In this document: positions 53,546 to 61,690 of the stretch, in pieces
Layout: each line of letters starts with the position of its first letter
Position numbering within the stretch: position 1 is the stretch's first letter
DNA from: Amnibacterium sp. CER49
Lineage (GTDB): Bacteria > Actinomycetota > Actinomycetes > Actinomycetales > Microbacteriaceae
Assembly: GCF_029846255.1 (NCBI RefSeq)
Contig: NZ_JARVWQ010000002.1
Location: forward strand, 124,001-188,000
Direction: 5' to 3'
DNA: 64,000 bases
Translations under genes and position numbers: made by a program
Notes under the pieces: model-generated
Seen by the model: only the letters and a program-made list of their open reading frames with translations
What the model was told of the DNA's origin: nothing
Databases searched by the model: none

Positions 53546-54253
53546 ATGACCCCTCGGACCGTTCTCGTGACCGGTGGCAACCGCGGCATCGGCCGCGCCA
53601 TCGCGGTCGCCTTCGCCGCCGCCGGACACCGTGTGGCCGTCACCGTCCGCTCGGGCGACGGACCCGAGGGCGTGCTCGCGGTCCAGGCCGACGTCACCGA
53701 CGCGGCGAGTCTCGACGCGGCGTTCCGGGCCATCGAGGCCGAGCTCGGCCCGGTCGAGGTGGTGGTCGCGAACGCGGGCATCACGAAGGACACCCTGCTG
53801 CTGCGCATGAGCGACGACGACTTCGACTCGGTCGTCGCCACGAACCTCGGCGGCACGTTCCGGCTCGTCAAGCGGGCGTCGAAGGGCATGCTCCGCGCAC
53901 GCTTCGGACGCGTGATCCTCATCGGGAGCGTGGTCGGCCTGCTCGGCTCCGCGGGACAGATCAACTACGCGTCGTCGAAGGCCGCACTCGTCGGCTTCGC
54001 CCGGTCGCTGGCCCGCGAGCTCGGGGCCCGCGGCATCACCGCGAACGTCGTCGCGCCGGGGTTCATCGAGACCGACATGACCGCGGCGCTGCCCGAGGAG
54101 ACCCAGGCCGAGTACAAGGGACGCATCCCCGCCGGGCGCTTCGGCACCACCGAGGAGGTGGCGCAGGCGGCGCTCTGGCTCGCGAGCGACGAGGCGGCCT
54201 ACATCAACGGCGCGGTCATCCCGGTCGACGGCGGCCTCGGCATGGGGCACTGA
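53546..54253 (+). CDS. fabG: 3-oxoacyl-ACP reductase, FabG type
   Basis: This 235-aa short-chain dehydrogenase has the nucleotide motif TGGNRGIGRA (9-18), the NAG motif at 76-78 and the catalytic set Ser128, Tyr141 and Lys145. The C-terminal NVVAPGFIETDMT and GAVIPVDGGLGMGH are typical of FabG1 of actinobacteria, which reduces 3-oxoacyl-ACP in fatty acid synthesis. In mycobacteria it is paired with inhA; here no enoyl reductase follows. It is alone between DUF3099 and serB. Confidence 0.88.
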   Translation: MTPRTVLVTGGNRGIGRAIAVAFAAAGHRVAVTVRSGDGPEGVLAVQADVTDAASLDAAFRAIEAELGPVEVVVANAGITKDTLLLRMSDDDFDSVVATNLGGTFRLVKRASKGMLRARFGRVILIGSVVGLLGSAGQINYASSKAALVGFARSLARELGARGITANVVAPGFIETDMTAALPEETQAEYKGRIPAGRFGTTEEVAQAALWLASDEAAYINGAVIPVDGGLGMGH

Positions 54254-54281
54254 CCGAACGAGGCACCCGACCAACGACGGA

Positions 54282-54298
54282 GGACCGTCCGCCGGTCC
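54282..54298. terminator. Hairpin between fabG and serB
   Basis: GGACCG-TCCGC-CGGTCC in the 96-nt gap between the convergent fabG and serB stops. Confidence 0.45.
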
Positions 54299-54349
54299 GT
54301 CCCGCCCCGCCTGGCAGCGCCCGCGAGGCCTCGGATCTTCGTCGTCCGG

Positions 54350-54982
54350 TCAGCGAGCGCGGAGCCCCAGCACGGCGAGCACGGGGGAGAGGTCCCTGCC
54401 CGGCAGCACGACGTCGGCGCGGGCGCGCACCGCGGGCTTGGCGTCGAAGGCGATCGACAGGGCCGCGGCCTCCATCATCAGCAGGTCGTTCGCGCCGTCG
54501 CCGATGGCGACGGTCGTGGCGCCCCCGGCCCACTCGAGCAGCGCGGCCCGCTTCGCCCCGGCGTCGACGATCGCGCCGTCGACCCGGCCGGTGAGACGGC
54601 CGCCGGCGACCTCGAGGCGGTTCGCCCGCGCCGCGTCCAGCCCGAGCGCGCCGGCGAGCGGGTCGAGCACCTGGGTGAACCCGCCGGACACCGCGGCGAC
54701 GCGACCCCCTGCGTCGTGCACGGCCGCGATCAGCTCCGGCACGCCGCGGGTCACGGTCAGCCGGCGCCGCACCTCGTCGAGCGCCGACGTCGGCAGGCCC
54801 TCGAGCAGCGCGACGCGGCGGGTCAGGCTCGCGGCGAAGTCGAGCTCGCCGCGCATCGCGGCCTGGGTGATCGCGGCGACCTCGGCGCCGACCCCCGCCT
54901 GATCGGCGAGCAGGTCGACGACCTCCTCGCCGATGAGCGTCGAGTCGACGTCGAGGACGACGAGGAGACCGCCGCCCGTCAC
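54350..54982 (-). CDS. serB: Phosphoserine phosphatase
   Basis: This 210-aa HAD-family phosphatase makes serine from phosphoserine. Motif I is DVDST (Asp11, Asp13), motif II lies in VSGGFTQVLDP, and motif IV is GDGANDLLMM. The GTG at 54982 fits the catalytic domain alone; a GTG at 55069 would add 29 Arg-rich residues that do not look like the ACT domain of some SerB proteins. It follows glgC on the same strand. Confidence 0.9.
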   Translation of the reverse strand: MTGGGLLVVLDVDSTLIGEEVVDLLADQAGVGAEVAAITQAAMRGELDFAASLTRRVALLEGLPTSALDEVRRRLTVTRGVPELIAAVHDAGGRVAAVSGGFTQVLDPLAGALGLDAARANRLEVAGGRLTGRVDGAIVDAGAKRAALLEWAGGATTVAIGDGANDLLMMEAAALSIAFDAKPAVRARADVVLPGRDLSPVLAVLGLRAR

Positions 54983-55076
54983 AGCGGCCGTCGGGTGCCG
55001 CGCACCCGGCCGGCGCGGGGCGCCGTGATCGCGGCGGCGGCTGAAGACGGCCGTCGCTCGAAGCTCCACCGCGCGC

Positions 55077-56318
55077 TCACGGCCGGACGCGGACGCCCTT
55101 GCCGACCACCGTGATGTCGCTGTCGGTGACGGTGAAGCCGCGCTCGAGGTCGCGCTCGCGCTCGATGCCGATGCGGGCGCCCTCCTCGACGACGACGTTC
55201 TTGTCGAGGATCGCGCGGTGCACGACGGCGCCGCGGCCGATGCGCACCCGGTCGAACAGCACCGAGTCGCTCACCGCGCCGCCCGACTCCACGATCGCCC
55301 AGGGTCCGATGACGCTGTTCACGACGCGGGATCCGGAGAACAGCGAGCCGGGGGAGACGATCGAGTCGTGCACGACGGTGTTGTTGCCCCACCCGTCTCG
55401 GTTGAACTTCGCCGGCGGCGAGTTCAGGGTCTGCGTGTAGATCGGCCAGGCCCGGTTGTACAGGTTGAACACGGGCAGGGCGGAGACGAGGTCCATGTGC
55501 GCCTCCCAGAACGAGTCGATGGTGCCCACGTCGCGCCAGTAGTAGCGGTCGCGGTCGGTGGCGCCCGGCACCTCGTTGCGGTTCAGGTCGTAGACCCCCG
55601 CGTCGTCGGCCTCGACGAACGCGGGAACGATGTCGCCGCCCATGTCGTGCTTCGAGCCCTCGCGGTCGGCGTCCGACTTCACGGCTGCGACGAGCGCGTC
55701 GGCGTTGAAGACGTAGTTGCCCATCGAGGCGAGGATCTCGTTCGGCGAGTCCGGCAGGCCGTCGATCTGCGTCGGCTTCTCGAGGAAGCGCGCGATGCGC
55801 GAGGGGTCCTTCTTGTCGACGTCGATGACGCCGAACTGGTTCGCCAGCTCGATGGGCTGCCGGATCGCGGCGACGGTCGCGCTGCGCCCGGACGCGATGT
55901 GGGCGTCGACCATCTGCCGGAAGTCCATCCGGTACACGTGGTCGGCGCCGACCACGACGACGATGTCGGGCTCCTCGTCGCCGATGAGGTTGAGGCTCTG
56001 GTGGATCGCGTCGGCGCTGCCGAGGTACCAGCGCTTGCCGAGGCGCTGCTGCGCCGGCACCGACGCGATGTACGAGTTGAGCAGGCTCGACAGGCGCCAC
56101 GTCTCGGCGACGTGCCGGTCGAGGCTGTGCGACTTGTACTGCGTCAGCACGACGATCTGCGTGATGCCCGAGTTGATGAGGTTCGACAGCGCGAAGTCGA
56201 TGAGCCGGTAGGCACCGCCGAACGGCACGGCCGGCTTCGCCCGGTCCTCGGTGAGCGGCATGAGCCGCTTGCCCTCGCCGCCGGCGAGGACGATGCCGAA
56301 AATCTTCTTCGATGGCAT
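55077..56318 (-). CDS. glgC: Glucose-1-phosphate adenylyltransferase
   Basis: This 413-aa enzyme makes ADP-glucose. The N-terminal nucleotide site is [14 protein letters not shown] followed by [10 protein letters not shown], the sugar-phosphate region includes [12 protein letters not shown] and ENLEKPT-like [11 protein letters not shown], and the C-terminal third is a left-handed beta-helix with hexapeptide-like repeats ([35 protein letters not shown]). It is divergent from glgA, the gene pair seen in mycobacteria as glgC-glgM. The ATG is 6 nt after a TACGGT -10 box, so it is leaderless. Confidence 0.96.
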   Translation of the reverse strand: MPSKKIFGIVLAGGEGKRLMPLTEDRAKPAVPFGGAYRLIDFALSNLINSGITQIVVLTQYKSHSLDRHVAETWRLSSLLNSYIASVPAQQRLGKRWYLGSADAIHQSLNLIGDEEPDIVVVVGADHVYRMDFRQMVDAHIASGRSATVAAIRQPIELANQFGVIDVDKKDPSRIARFLEKPTQIDGLPDSPNEILASMGNYVFNADALVAAVKSDADREGSKHDMGGDIVPAFVEADDAGVYDLNRNEVPGATDRDRYYWRDVGTIDSFWEAHMDLVSALPVFNLYNRAWPIYTQTLNSPPAKFNRDGWGNNTVVHDSIVSPGSLFSGSRVVNSVIGPWAIVESGGAVSDSVLFDRVRIGRGAVVHRAILDKNVVVEEGARIGIERERDLERGFTVTDSDITVVGKGVRVRP

Positions 56319-56324
56319 GGGTGA

Positions 56325-56330
56325 ACCGTA
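56325..56330 (-). promoter_or_regulatory. -10 box TACGGT for leaderless glgC
   Basis: Minus-strand TACGGT ends 6 nt before the glgC ATG. Confidence 0.5.
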
Positions 56331-56398
56331 GCGCTCGGGCCATCCGCTCGGCTGGCCCCCGTCCTCGGCTGCCCGTGTGCCCGACCGAGGCCCGGGGC

Positions 56399-56404
56399 TA
56401 TCGT
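56399..56404 (+). promoter_or_regulatory. -10 box TATCGT for leaderless glgA
   Basis: TATCGT ends 7 nt before the glgA ATG at 56412, about 70 nt from the glgC box on the other strand. Confidence 0.5.
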
Positions 56405-56411
56405 GACGCCC

Positions 56412-57596
56412 ATGCGAGTCGATCTGCTGACCAGGGAGTATCCGCCGGAGATCTACGGCGGCGCCGGGGTCCATGCGGCCGAGCTCGTGAAGTCCCTGCG
56501 GCGCCGCATCGACGTGCAGGTGCGCTGCTTCGGCGCGCCGCGCGACGAGGAGGGCGTGTTCGCCTACCGGCCGCCCGCCGAGCTCGAGGGCGCGAACGGC
56601 AGCCTCACGACCCTCGGCGTCGACCTGCAGATGGCCCAGGCCGTCGGCGGCGCCGATCTCGTGCACTCGCACACCTGGTACGCGAACGCCGGGGGGCACC
56701 TGGCGAAGCTGCTGCACGGCATCCCGCACGTCGTCACCGCGCACAGCCTCGAGCCGCTGCGCCCCTGGAAGGCCGAGCAGCTGGGCGGCGGGTACCGGAT
56801 CTCGAGCGAGATCGAGCGCACGGCCTACGAGGCCGCCGACGCGGTCGTCGCCGTCTCGCGCGGCATGGGCGACGACATCCTGCGGTCCTACCCGGGGGTC
56901 GACCCGTCGCGCCTGCACGTGGTCTACAACGGCATCGACCTCGAGCGCTGGCGCCCGAAGCACGATCCCGACCTCGTCCGGTCGCTCGGGGTCGACCCCG
57001 ACCGGCCGACCGTGATCTTCGTCGGCCGCATCACGCGTCAGAAGGGTCTGCCGTACCTGCTGCGTGCCGCGAAGCGGCTGCCGGCCGACGTGCAGCTCGT
57101 GCTCTGCGCCGGGGCGCCCGACACGAAGGAGATCATGGAGGAGGTCTCGGGCCTCGTCCGCGACCTCGCGGCGGAGCGCAGCGGCGTCGTCTGGATCGAG
57201 CGGATCCTGCCGCAGGAGGAGCTCTCGGCGCTGCTCACCGCGGCCACCGTGTTCATCTGCCCCTCGGTGTACGAGCCGCTCGGCATCGTGAACCTCGAGG
57301 CGATGGCCTGCGCGACCGCGGTGGTCGGCACGGCGACGGGCGGGATCCCCGAGGTGATCGTCGACGGCGAGACGGGACGCCTGGTTCCCATCGAGCAGAT
57401 GCAGGACGGCACCGGCACGCCGCTCCATCCGGACCGGTTCGTGCAGGACCTCGCGGACGTGCTCACCGAGGTCGTCTCGGACCCCGCGACCGCGCAGCGC
57501 TACGGCGAGGCGGGCCGGAAGCGGGCCGAGCAGGTCTTCGACTGGGACGCCATCGGCGAGCAGACGGTGGGCATCTACCGGTCGCTCGTCGGCTGA
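56412..57596 (+). CDS. glgA: GT4 glycogen synthase / maltose-1-phosphate synthase
   Basis: This 394-aa GT-B glycosyltransferase of family 4 has the N-terminal run [14 protein letters not shown], the hinge region [15 protein letters not shown], and the nucleotide-binding [19 protein letters not shown] with its Glu-x7-Glu pattern. It is of the short actinobacterial type (about 390 aa, against 480 for E. coli GlgA). The mycobacterial counterpart, GlgM, links ADP-glucose to glucose-1-phosphate to form maltose-1-phosphate for GlgE. Its divergent pairing with glgC and a treS gene 5 kb away fit that route. The start is ATG 56412, given the -10 box, not the GTG at 56403. It overlaps the next convergent gene by 22 nt. 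Confidence 0.9.
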   Translation: MRVDLLTREYPPEIYGGAGVHAAELVKSLRRRIDVQVRCFGAPRDEEGVFAYRPPAELEGANGSLTTLGVDLQMAQAVGGADLVHSHTWYANAGGHLAKLLHGIPHVVTAHSLEPLRPWKAEQLGGGYRISSEIERTAYEAADAVVAVSRGMGDDILRSYPGVDPSRLHVVYNGIDLERWRPKHDPDLVRSLGVDPDRPTVIFVGRITRQKGLPYLLRAAKRLPADVQLVLCAGAPDTKEIMEEVSGLVRDLAAERSGVVWIERILPQEELSALLTAATVFICPSVYEPLGIVNLEAMACATAVVGTATGGIPEVIVDGETGRLVPIEQMQDGTGTPLHPDRFVQDLADVLTEVVSDPATAQRYGEAGRKRAEQVFDWDAIGEQTVGIYRSLVG

Positions 57597-57997
57597 CGCC
57601 TCGCCCGGATGCGGTTGTTCCGCGCGTCGTGCGTGAGCTCGGCGAGACCGAGCGCCTCGAGCAGCGGCGGCAGGTACATCCCGAACCGTCCGCGGTAGCC
57701 CTTCCGCAGGCCGTACCAGCCGCCCACCGGGTTCCCGGGATCGCGGCCGAACGCTTCGACGGTGCCCGGCTGCGCCGCCTTCTGCTCGTCGGCGGCGCCG
57801 AGCGGGACCCAGTCGTCCTGCTCCACGAGCCAGGCGTGCAGGTCCTCGACCGCCTGCGCGCGGTAGCGCAGAGCCGTCGATCCCACCTGGCAGACGAGCG
57901 CGGGCGGCTCGGCCTGCGGCTCGGACCACATCCGGTACTCCGACGTGCCGGGCGCCGTGGTGAGCACCCACGGATCGTCCTTCGTGCCCGCAGCCAT
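57575..57997 (-). CDS. DUF6855-like protein
   Basis: This 140-aa protein has [20 protein letters not shown] at the N-terminus, then [40 protein letters not shown] and [21 protein letters not shown] recognise this as a short actinobacterial family that I recall as DUF6855; the number should be checked. No signal peptide or membrane helix. The ATG has GAGGAGG 8 nt upstream. Its 3' end overlaps the end of glgA on the other strand by 22 nt. Function unknown. Confidence 0.8.
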   Translation of the reverse strand: MAAGTKDDPWVLTTAPGTSEYRMWSEPQAEPPALVCQVGSTALRYRAQAVEDLHAWLVEQDDWVPLGAADEQKAAQPGTVEAFGRDPGNPVGGWYGLRKGYRGRFGMYLPPLLEALGLAELTHDARNNRIRARRQPTSDR

Positions 57998-58089
57998 CGA
58001 CCGAACCTCCTCGTCCCGACGCCCAGTCGACCACCTCGGACGCGCGCGGGGAAGGGGCGGGCGGCGAGGACCGCCCGGTCGCGGCTCGA

Positions 58090-58095
58090 TAGGCT
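58090..58095 (+). promoter_or_regulatory. -10 box TAGGCT for a leaderless ABC ATPase gene
   Basis: TAGGCT ends 7 nt before the ATG at 58103. Confidence 0.5.
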
Positions 58096-58102
58096 TGACG
58101 GC

Positions 58103-58891
58103 ATGCCTGTGGTGCTGCAGCTGTCCGATGTCGTCCTGACCCGCAGCGGCACCACCATCCTCGACGGCGTCTCGTGGACGGTCGACAGCGCCGAGCGCTG
58201 GGTCGTGCTCGGGCCGAACGGTGCCGGCAAGACGACCCTGCTGCAGCTCGCCGCCGCGCAGATGCACCCGACCCGCGGCTCGGTCGAGGTGCTCGACTCG
58301 AAGCTCGGCCGCTCGGACGTGTTCGAGGTGCGGCCGCGCATCGGCTTCGCCTCGACCGCGATGGCGAAGCGCATCCCCGCGTCCGAGCCGGTGCTCGACG
58401 TCGTGCTCACCGCGGCGTACTCGGTGACGGGTCGGTGGAGCGAGCGCTACGAGGACATCGACGTGCGCCGGGCGCAGCGCGTGCTCGCCGAGTGGCACCT
58501 CGACCAGCTCGCCGACCGGCGCTTCGGCGACCTCTCCGACGGTGAGCAGAAGCGGGTGCAGATCGCCCGCGCGGTCATGACCGACCCCGAGCTGCTGCTG
58601 CTCGACGAGCCGGCCGCGAGCCTCGACCTGGGCGCCCGCGAGGAGCTGCTGCAGCTGCTCGGCGGCTACGCGAGCGCCCCCTCGGCGCCCGGCATGATCA
58701 TGGTCACGCACCACGTCGAGGAGATCCCGGTCGGCTTCACGCACGCGCTGCTGCTCCGTCAGGGGCAGGTCGTCGCGGCAGGGCCGCTCGCCGAGACGAT
58801 CACCTCCGAGCGCATCGGCGAGACCTTCGGCCTGCCGGTCGAGATCTCGGAGACCGACGGGCGCTACAACGCCCGTGCTCGGCTGGGCTGA
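58103..58891 (+). CDS. ABC transporter ATP-binding protein, solitary
   Basis: This 262-aa protein has one ABC ATPase domain: Walker [10 protein letters not shown] (about 38-46), signature [14 protein letters not shown], Walker [13 protein letters not shown] and the switch His in [15 protein letters not shown]. It resembles the iron-complex or ModF-like ATPases. No permease or binding protein adjoins it, so its partner is unknown; in other actinobacteria homologues are also solitary. The L31 gene follows 116 nt later. Confidence 0.85.
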   Translation: MPVVLQLSDVVLTRSGTTILDGVSWTVDSAERWVVLGPNGAGKTTLLQLAAAQMHPTRGSVEVLDSKLGRSDVFEVRPRIGFASTAMAKRIPASEPVLDVVLTAAYSVTGRWSERYEDIDVRRAQRVLAEWHLDQLADRRFGDLSDGEQKRVQIARAVMTDPELLLLDEPAASLDLGAREELLQLLGGYASAPSAPGMIMVTHHVEEIPVGFTHALLLRQGQVVAAGPLAETITSERIGETFGLPVEISETDGRYNARARLG

Positions 58892-58932
58892 CCAGCGCCT
58901 GTCAACACCCCGGCTCGCCCTGGACCGCCTGG

Positions 58933-58938
58933 TAGACT
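58933..58938 (+). promoter_or_regulatory. -10 box TAGACT for rpmE2
   Basis: TAGACT lies 75 nt before the rpmE2 ATG, the same hexamer as at rpsA. The leader is about 60 nt. No Zur-type box was recognised. Confidence 0.45.
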
Positions 58939-59007
58939 CGCCGGTCGGCTCGGCGGTTCCCGCCTGCCCCCACGAACGTCATCCGCACGAACGAGAAGAG
59001 CGTCCCC

Positions 59008-59259
59008 ATGAAGACCGGCATCCACCCCGACTACCGCCCCGTCGTGTTCCGCGACCTCGCGTCGGGTGAGACCTTCCTCACGCGCTCGACCGTCGGCTCC
59101 TCGAAGACGATCGAGTGGGAGGACGGCAACACCTACCCGGTGATCGACGTCGAGATCTCCTCGGCCTCGCACCCCTTCTACACCGGCAAGCAGCGCATCC
59201 TCGACTCGGCCGGCCGCGTCGAGAAGTTCAACCAGCGCTTCAAGAACTTCGGTCGCTGA
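59008..59259 (+). CDS. rpmE2: 50S ribosomal protein L31 type B
   Basis: This 83-aa protein is the zinc-free form of L31 (type B), with [16 protein letters not shown] at the N-terminus, [20 protein letters not shown] and no cysteines. In many actinobacteria the type B gene is induced under zinc limitation, when a Cys-containing copy is replaced; whether a second copy exists here is not visible. The leader carries GAAGAG. The TGA stop overlaps a CTG of the following glycosyltransferase frame. Confidence 0.95.
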   Translation: MKTGIHPDYRPVVFRDLASGETFLTRSTVGSSKTIEWEDGNTYPVIDVEISSASHPFYTGKQRILDSAGRVEKFNQRFKNFGR

Positions 59260-59372
59260 GCCTCAGCGACAGCGGCGCCCTCGAGCTCCACGCCTCCGAG
59301 GAGGCACCACCGAGGGTCGCCGCGACCGAGGGTCTCGGCACCCTCGAACCAGCACCGGTCGCCTGGCGGCCG

Positions 59373-60791
59373 GTGCTGCTCGCTGCCGGGCTGCTGCTCG
59401 TCGTGCTGCTCGTCGCGAGCCCGGCGTACGGCTACCACCGCGACGAGCTGTACTTCCGGATGCTGCCCCCGGCGTGGGGCTACATCGACCAGCCGCCCCT
59501 CGCGCCGCTGATCGCCCGGGGCATCTCGGCCGTGATCGACCAGGTCTGGGCCCTGCGGGTGCCGGCCGCGATCGTCGCCGCCGCGAGCGTCGTCGTCGTC
59601 GGCGCGATCACCGCCGAGGTCGGCGGCACGCGCCGCGCGCAGCTGTTCGCCGTCTGGGGCTACGCCTTCGCGAACTTCACCCTGCAGGTCGGGCACGTGC
59701 TGCTCACCTCCACCTTCGACCTGCTCGTATGGCCGCTCGTCCTGCTCTGCGCGGTGCGCGCCGTCGGACGGGACAGGCCCGCGTGGTGGCTCGTCGCGGG
59801 CCTCGTCACCGGCCTGAGCCTCTACAACAAGCTGCTCGTCGCGGTGCTGCTGGCCGCGATCGCGGTCGGCCTGCTCGTCGCCGCTCCCCGCACCGTCCGC
59901 ACCTGGACGTGGGCGGCCGCAGGCTGCCTCGTCGCCGTCGTGGTCGGCCTGCCGAACCTGATCTACCAGGTGCAGAACGGCTTCCCGCAGCTGCAGATGG
60001 GCGCCGCGCTGTCGGCCCACAACGGATTCGCGGTGCGGCCGTTCGTGATCCCGTTCCTTCTCGTGCTGCTCGGACCGAGCCTCGTCCCGGTGTGGATCGC
60101 CGGGCTCGTCGGGTTGCTCCGCCGCCCCGAGTGGCGGCCCGTGCGGTTCCTCGGCGTCGCGCTGATCGCCTGCGTCGCGCTCGTGGTCGTCATCGGGGCG
60201 CAGTTCTACTACTGCTACGGCGTGCTCAGCGCGGTCTACGCGGCCGGCTGCGTGCCGCTCGCGGAGTGGACGATCGCCACCGGCCGGCTGCGTCTCGTGC
60301 AGGCGGCGATCGCGGTCAACGCGCTCGCCAGCGCCGTCGTCGGCCTGCCGATCGTGCCGCTGCAGCTGCTCGGCCTCACCCCGGTGCCCGCCATCGACCA
60401 GACGCTCCGGGACCAGGTGGGCTGGCCCGCGTATGCGAAGGAGATCGCGGCCGTGCCCGCGGTCTCGAGACCCGACACGATCCTGCTCACCACGAACTAC
60501 GGCGAGGCCGGCGCGATCGCCCGGTTCGACCCCACGCTGCGCGACCGCGTGTACAGCGGCCACAACGAGCTGCAGCGCCTGCCGGACCCGCCGGCGTCCA
60601 CCACCACGGTCGTCACCGTGGGCTACGGCCTCGAGTGGATCGAAAAGTCGTTCCGCACCTGCTTCGTCGCCGCCCGGCTCGACAGCGGCCTCGACGTGCA
60701 CAGCGAGGAGCAGAACGCCCCGGTGCGCGTCTGCACCGGCCGCATCGCGCCGATGTCGACCATCTGGTCGCAGGCCGCGCACCTGGGCTGA
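59373..60791 (+). CDS. GT39-like membrane glycosyltransferase
   Basis: This polytopic protein has about ten hydrophobic helices. The first loop YGYHRDELYFRMLPPAWGYI contains the acidic His/Arg-Asp-Glu motif of GT-C family 39/ArnT-like transferases, followed by DQPPLAPLIARG. Such enzymes use a polyprenyl-phosphate sugar and face outward. The start is unclear: the first in-frame GTG (59373) gives 472 aa and begins inside the first helix, while coding-like sequence without any ATG, GTG or TTG runs back to a CTG at 59256, which overlaps the rpmE2 stop (CTGA) and would give 511 aa. The soluble C-terminal part (about 395-472) is not recognised. The acceptor is unknown. Confidence 0.75.
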   Translation: MLLAAGLLLVVLLVASPAYGYHRDELYFRMLPPAWGYIDQPPLAPLIARGISAVIDQVWALRVPAAIVAAASVVVVGAITAEVGGTRRAQLFAVWGYAFANFTLQVGHVLLTSTFDLLVWPLVLLCAVRAVGRDRPAWWLVAGLVTGLSLYNKLLVAVLLAAIAVGLLVAAPRTVRTWTWAAAGCLVAVVVGLPNLIYQVQNGFPQLQMGAALSAHNGFAVRPFVIPFLLVLLGPSLVPVWIAGLVGLLRRPEWRPVRFLGVALIACVALVVVIGAQFYYCYGVLSAVYAAGCVPLAEWTIATGRLRLVQAAIAVNALASAVVGLPIVPLQLLGLTPVPAIDQTLRDQVGWPAYAKEIAAVPAVSRPDTILLTTNYGEAGAIARFDPTLRDRVYSGHNELQRLPDPPASTTTVVTVGYGLEWIEKSFRTCFVAARLDSGLDVHSEEQNAPVRVCTGRIAPMSTIWSQAAHLG

Positions 60792-60815
60792 CGCACGTCC
60801 GAGAGCGGAGGGGTG

Positions 60816-61571
60816 TCAGCGGCGGGGCCAGGCGCCCGACGTCGTGAAGGCGGGGTCGCGGGTCGCTCGCATGTACTCCTGGAACCGCGCCGCCTGCTCG
60901 CCGCACCACGCCACCTGACGCTCGTGCAGCTCGGCGGCGGTCACGTCGAGCTCGGCGGCATGGCGGCGGGCGATGGCCTGCGCGAGGCGGCCGGCCGCGA
61001 TCGCGTCGGCGGCGGCGTCATGGGCGTCGCTGAGGTCGACGCCGTACTCGGCGGCGGCAGCGGTGAGGGTGCGCTTGCCCTTGCGGTACCGGTCGACGGC
61101 CTTGTCGAGCACGAGCGGGTCGATCACCGGCGCGGGCTGCGGCAGGGGCGGCAGGCCGAGCCGCTCGGCCTCGGCGGCGAGCAGGGTGAGGTCGTAGGGC
61201 GCGTTGTAGACGACGAGCGGGATGCCCCGGTCGAACAGGGTCGCGATCGCGGCGAGGATCTCGGGCACCACCTGGGCCGGAGCACGGCCGAAGCGCCGCG
61301 CCCGCGCCGTGTCGATGCCGTGGACGGCGGCGGCGCCGGCGGGGATCTCGACGCCCGGGTCGGTGATCCAGTCGTGCCGCTCGACGACGGTCCCCTGCTC
61401 ATCGAGCAGCGCGACCGACGCGGTGACGATGCGCGCCGTGGCGGGATCGACGCCCGTCGTCTCGAGGTCGAACACCCCGAGCACCTCGGCCCACCGCGGC
61501 GGCGCGGGCGGCTCCGGCTCGAGCTCCGCCAGATCGAAGAGCGCCGCGCCGGCACCCGCTGCTTCCCCCAT
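60816..61571 (-). CDS. DnaQ-like 3'-5' exonuclease
   Basis: This 251-aa protein is a DEDDh exonuclease. Motif I is FDLETTG (Asp35, Glu37), motif II lies in VVYNAPYDLTLL, and motif III is HDAAADA with the catalytic His and Asp. Length and domain match the stand-alone exonucleases of actinobacteria rather than the epsilon subunit of polymerase III. ATG at 61571, 7 nt after a TACGAT box. In frame, an upstream GTG at 61694 overlaps the treS stop (GTGA) and would add a hydrophobic 41-residue extension; I consider it less likely. It is convergent with the GT39-like gene. Confidence 0.87.
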   Translation of the reverse strand: MGEAAGAGAALFDLAELEPEPPAPPRWAEVLGVFDLETTGVDPATARIVTASVALLDEQGTVVERHDWITDPGVEIPAGAAAVHGIDTARARRFGRAPAQVVPEILAAIATLFDRGIPLVVYNAPYDLTLLAAEAERLGLPPLPQPAPVIDPLVLDKAVDRYRKGKRTLTAAAAEYGVDLSDAHDAAADAIAAGRLAQAIARRHAAELDVTAAELHERQVAWCGEQAARFQEYMRATRDPAFTTSGAWPRR

Positions 61572-61578
61572 GCCGGCG

Positions 61579-61584
61579 ATCGTA
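61579..61584 (-). promoter_or_regulatory. -10 box TACGAT for the leaderless exonuclease gene
   Basis: Minus-strand TACGAT ends 7 nt before the ATG at 61571. Confidence 0.45.
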
Positions 61585-61690
61585 GGGACGGCCACCGACC
61601 GCGCCGCGGGGGAGCGCCGCCCGCCGGTGAGGAGGGCGAGCAGGGCGCCGACGGCGAGCGGCAGCCCCGCCGAGCGGAGCGGCTCGCGGG

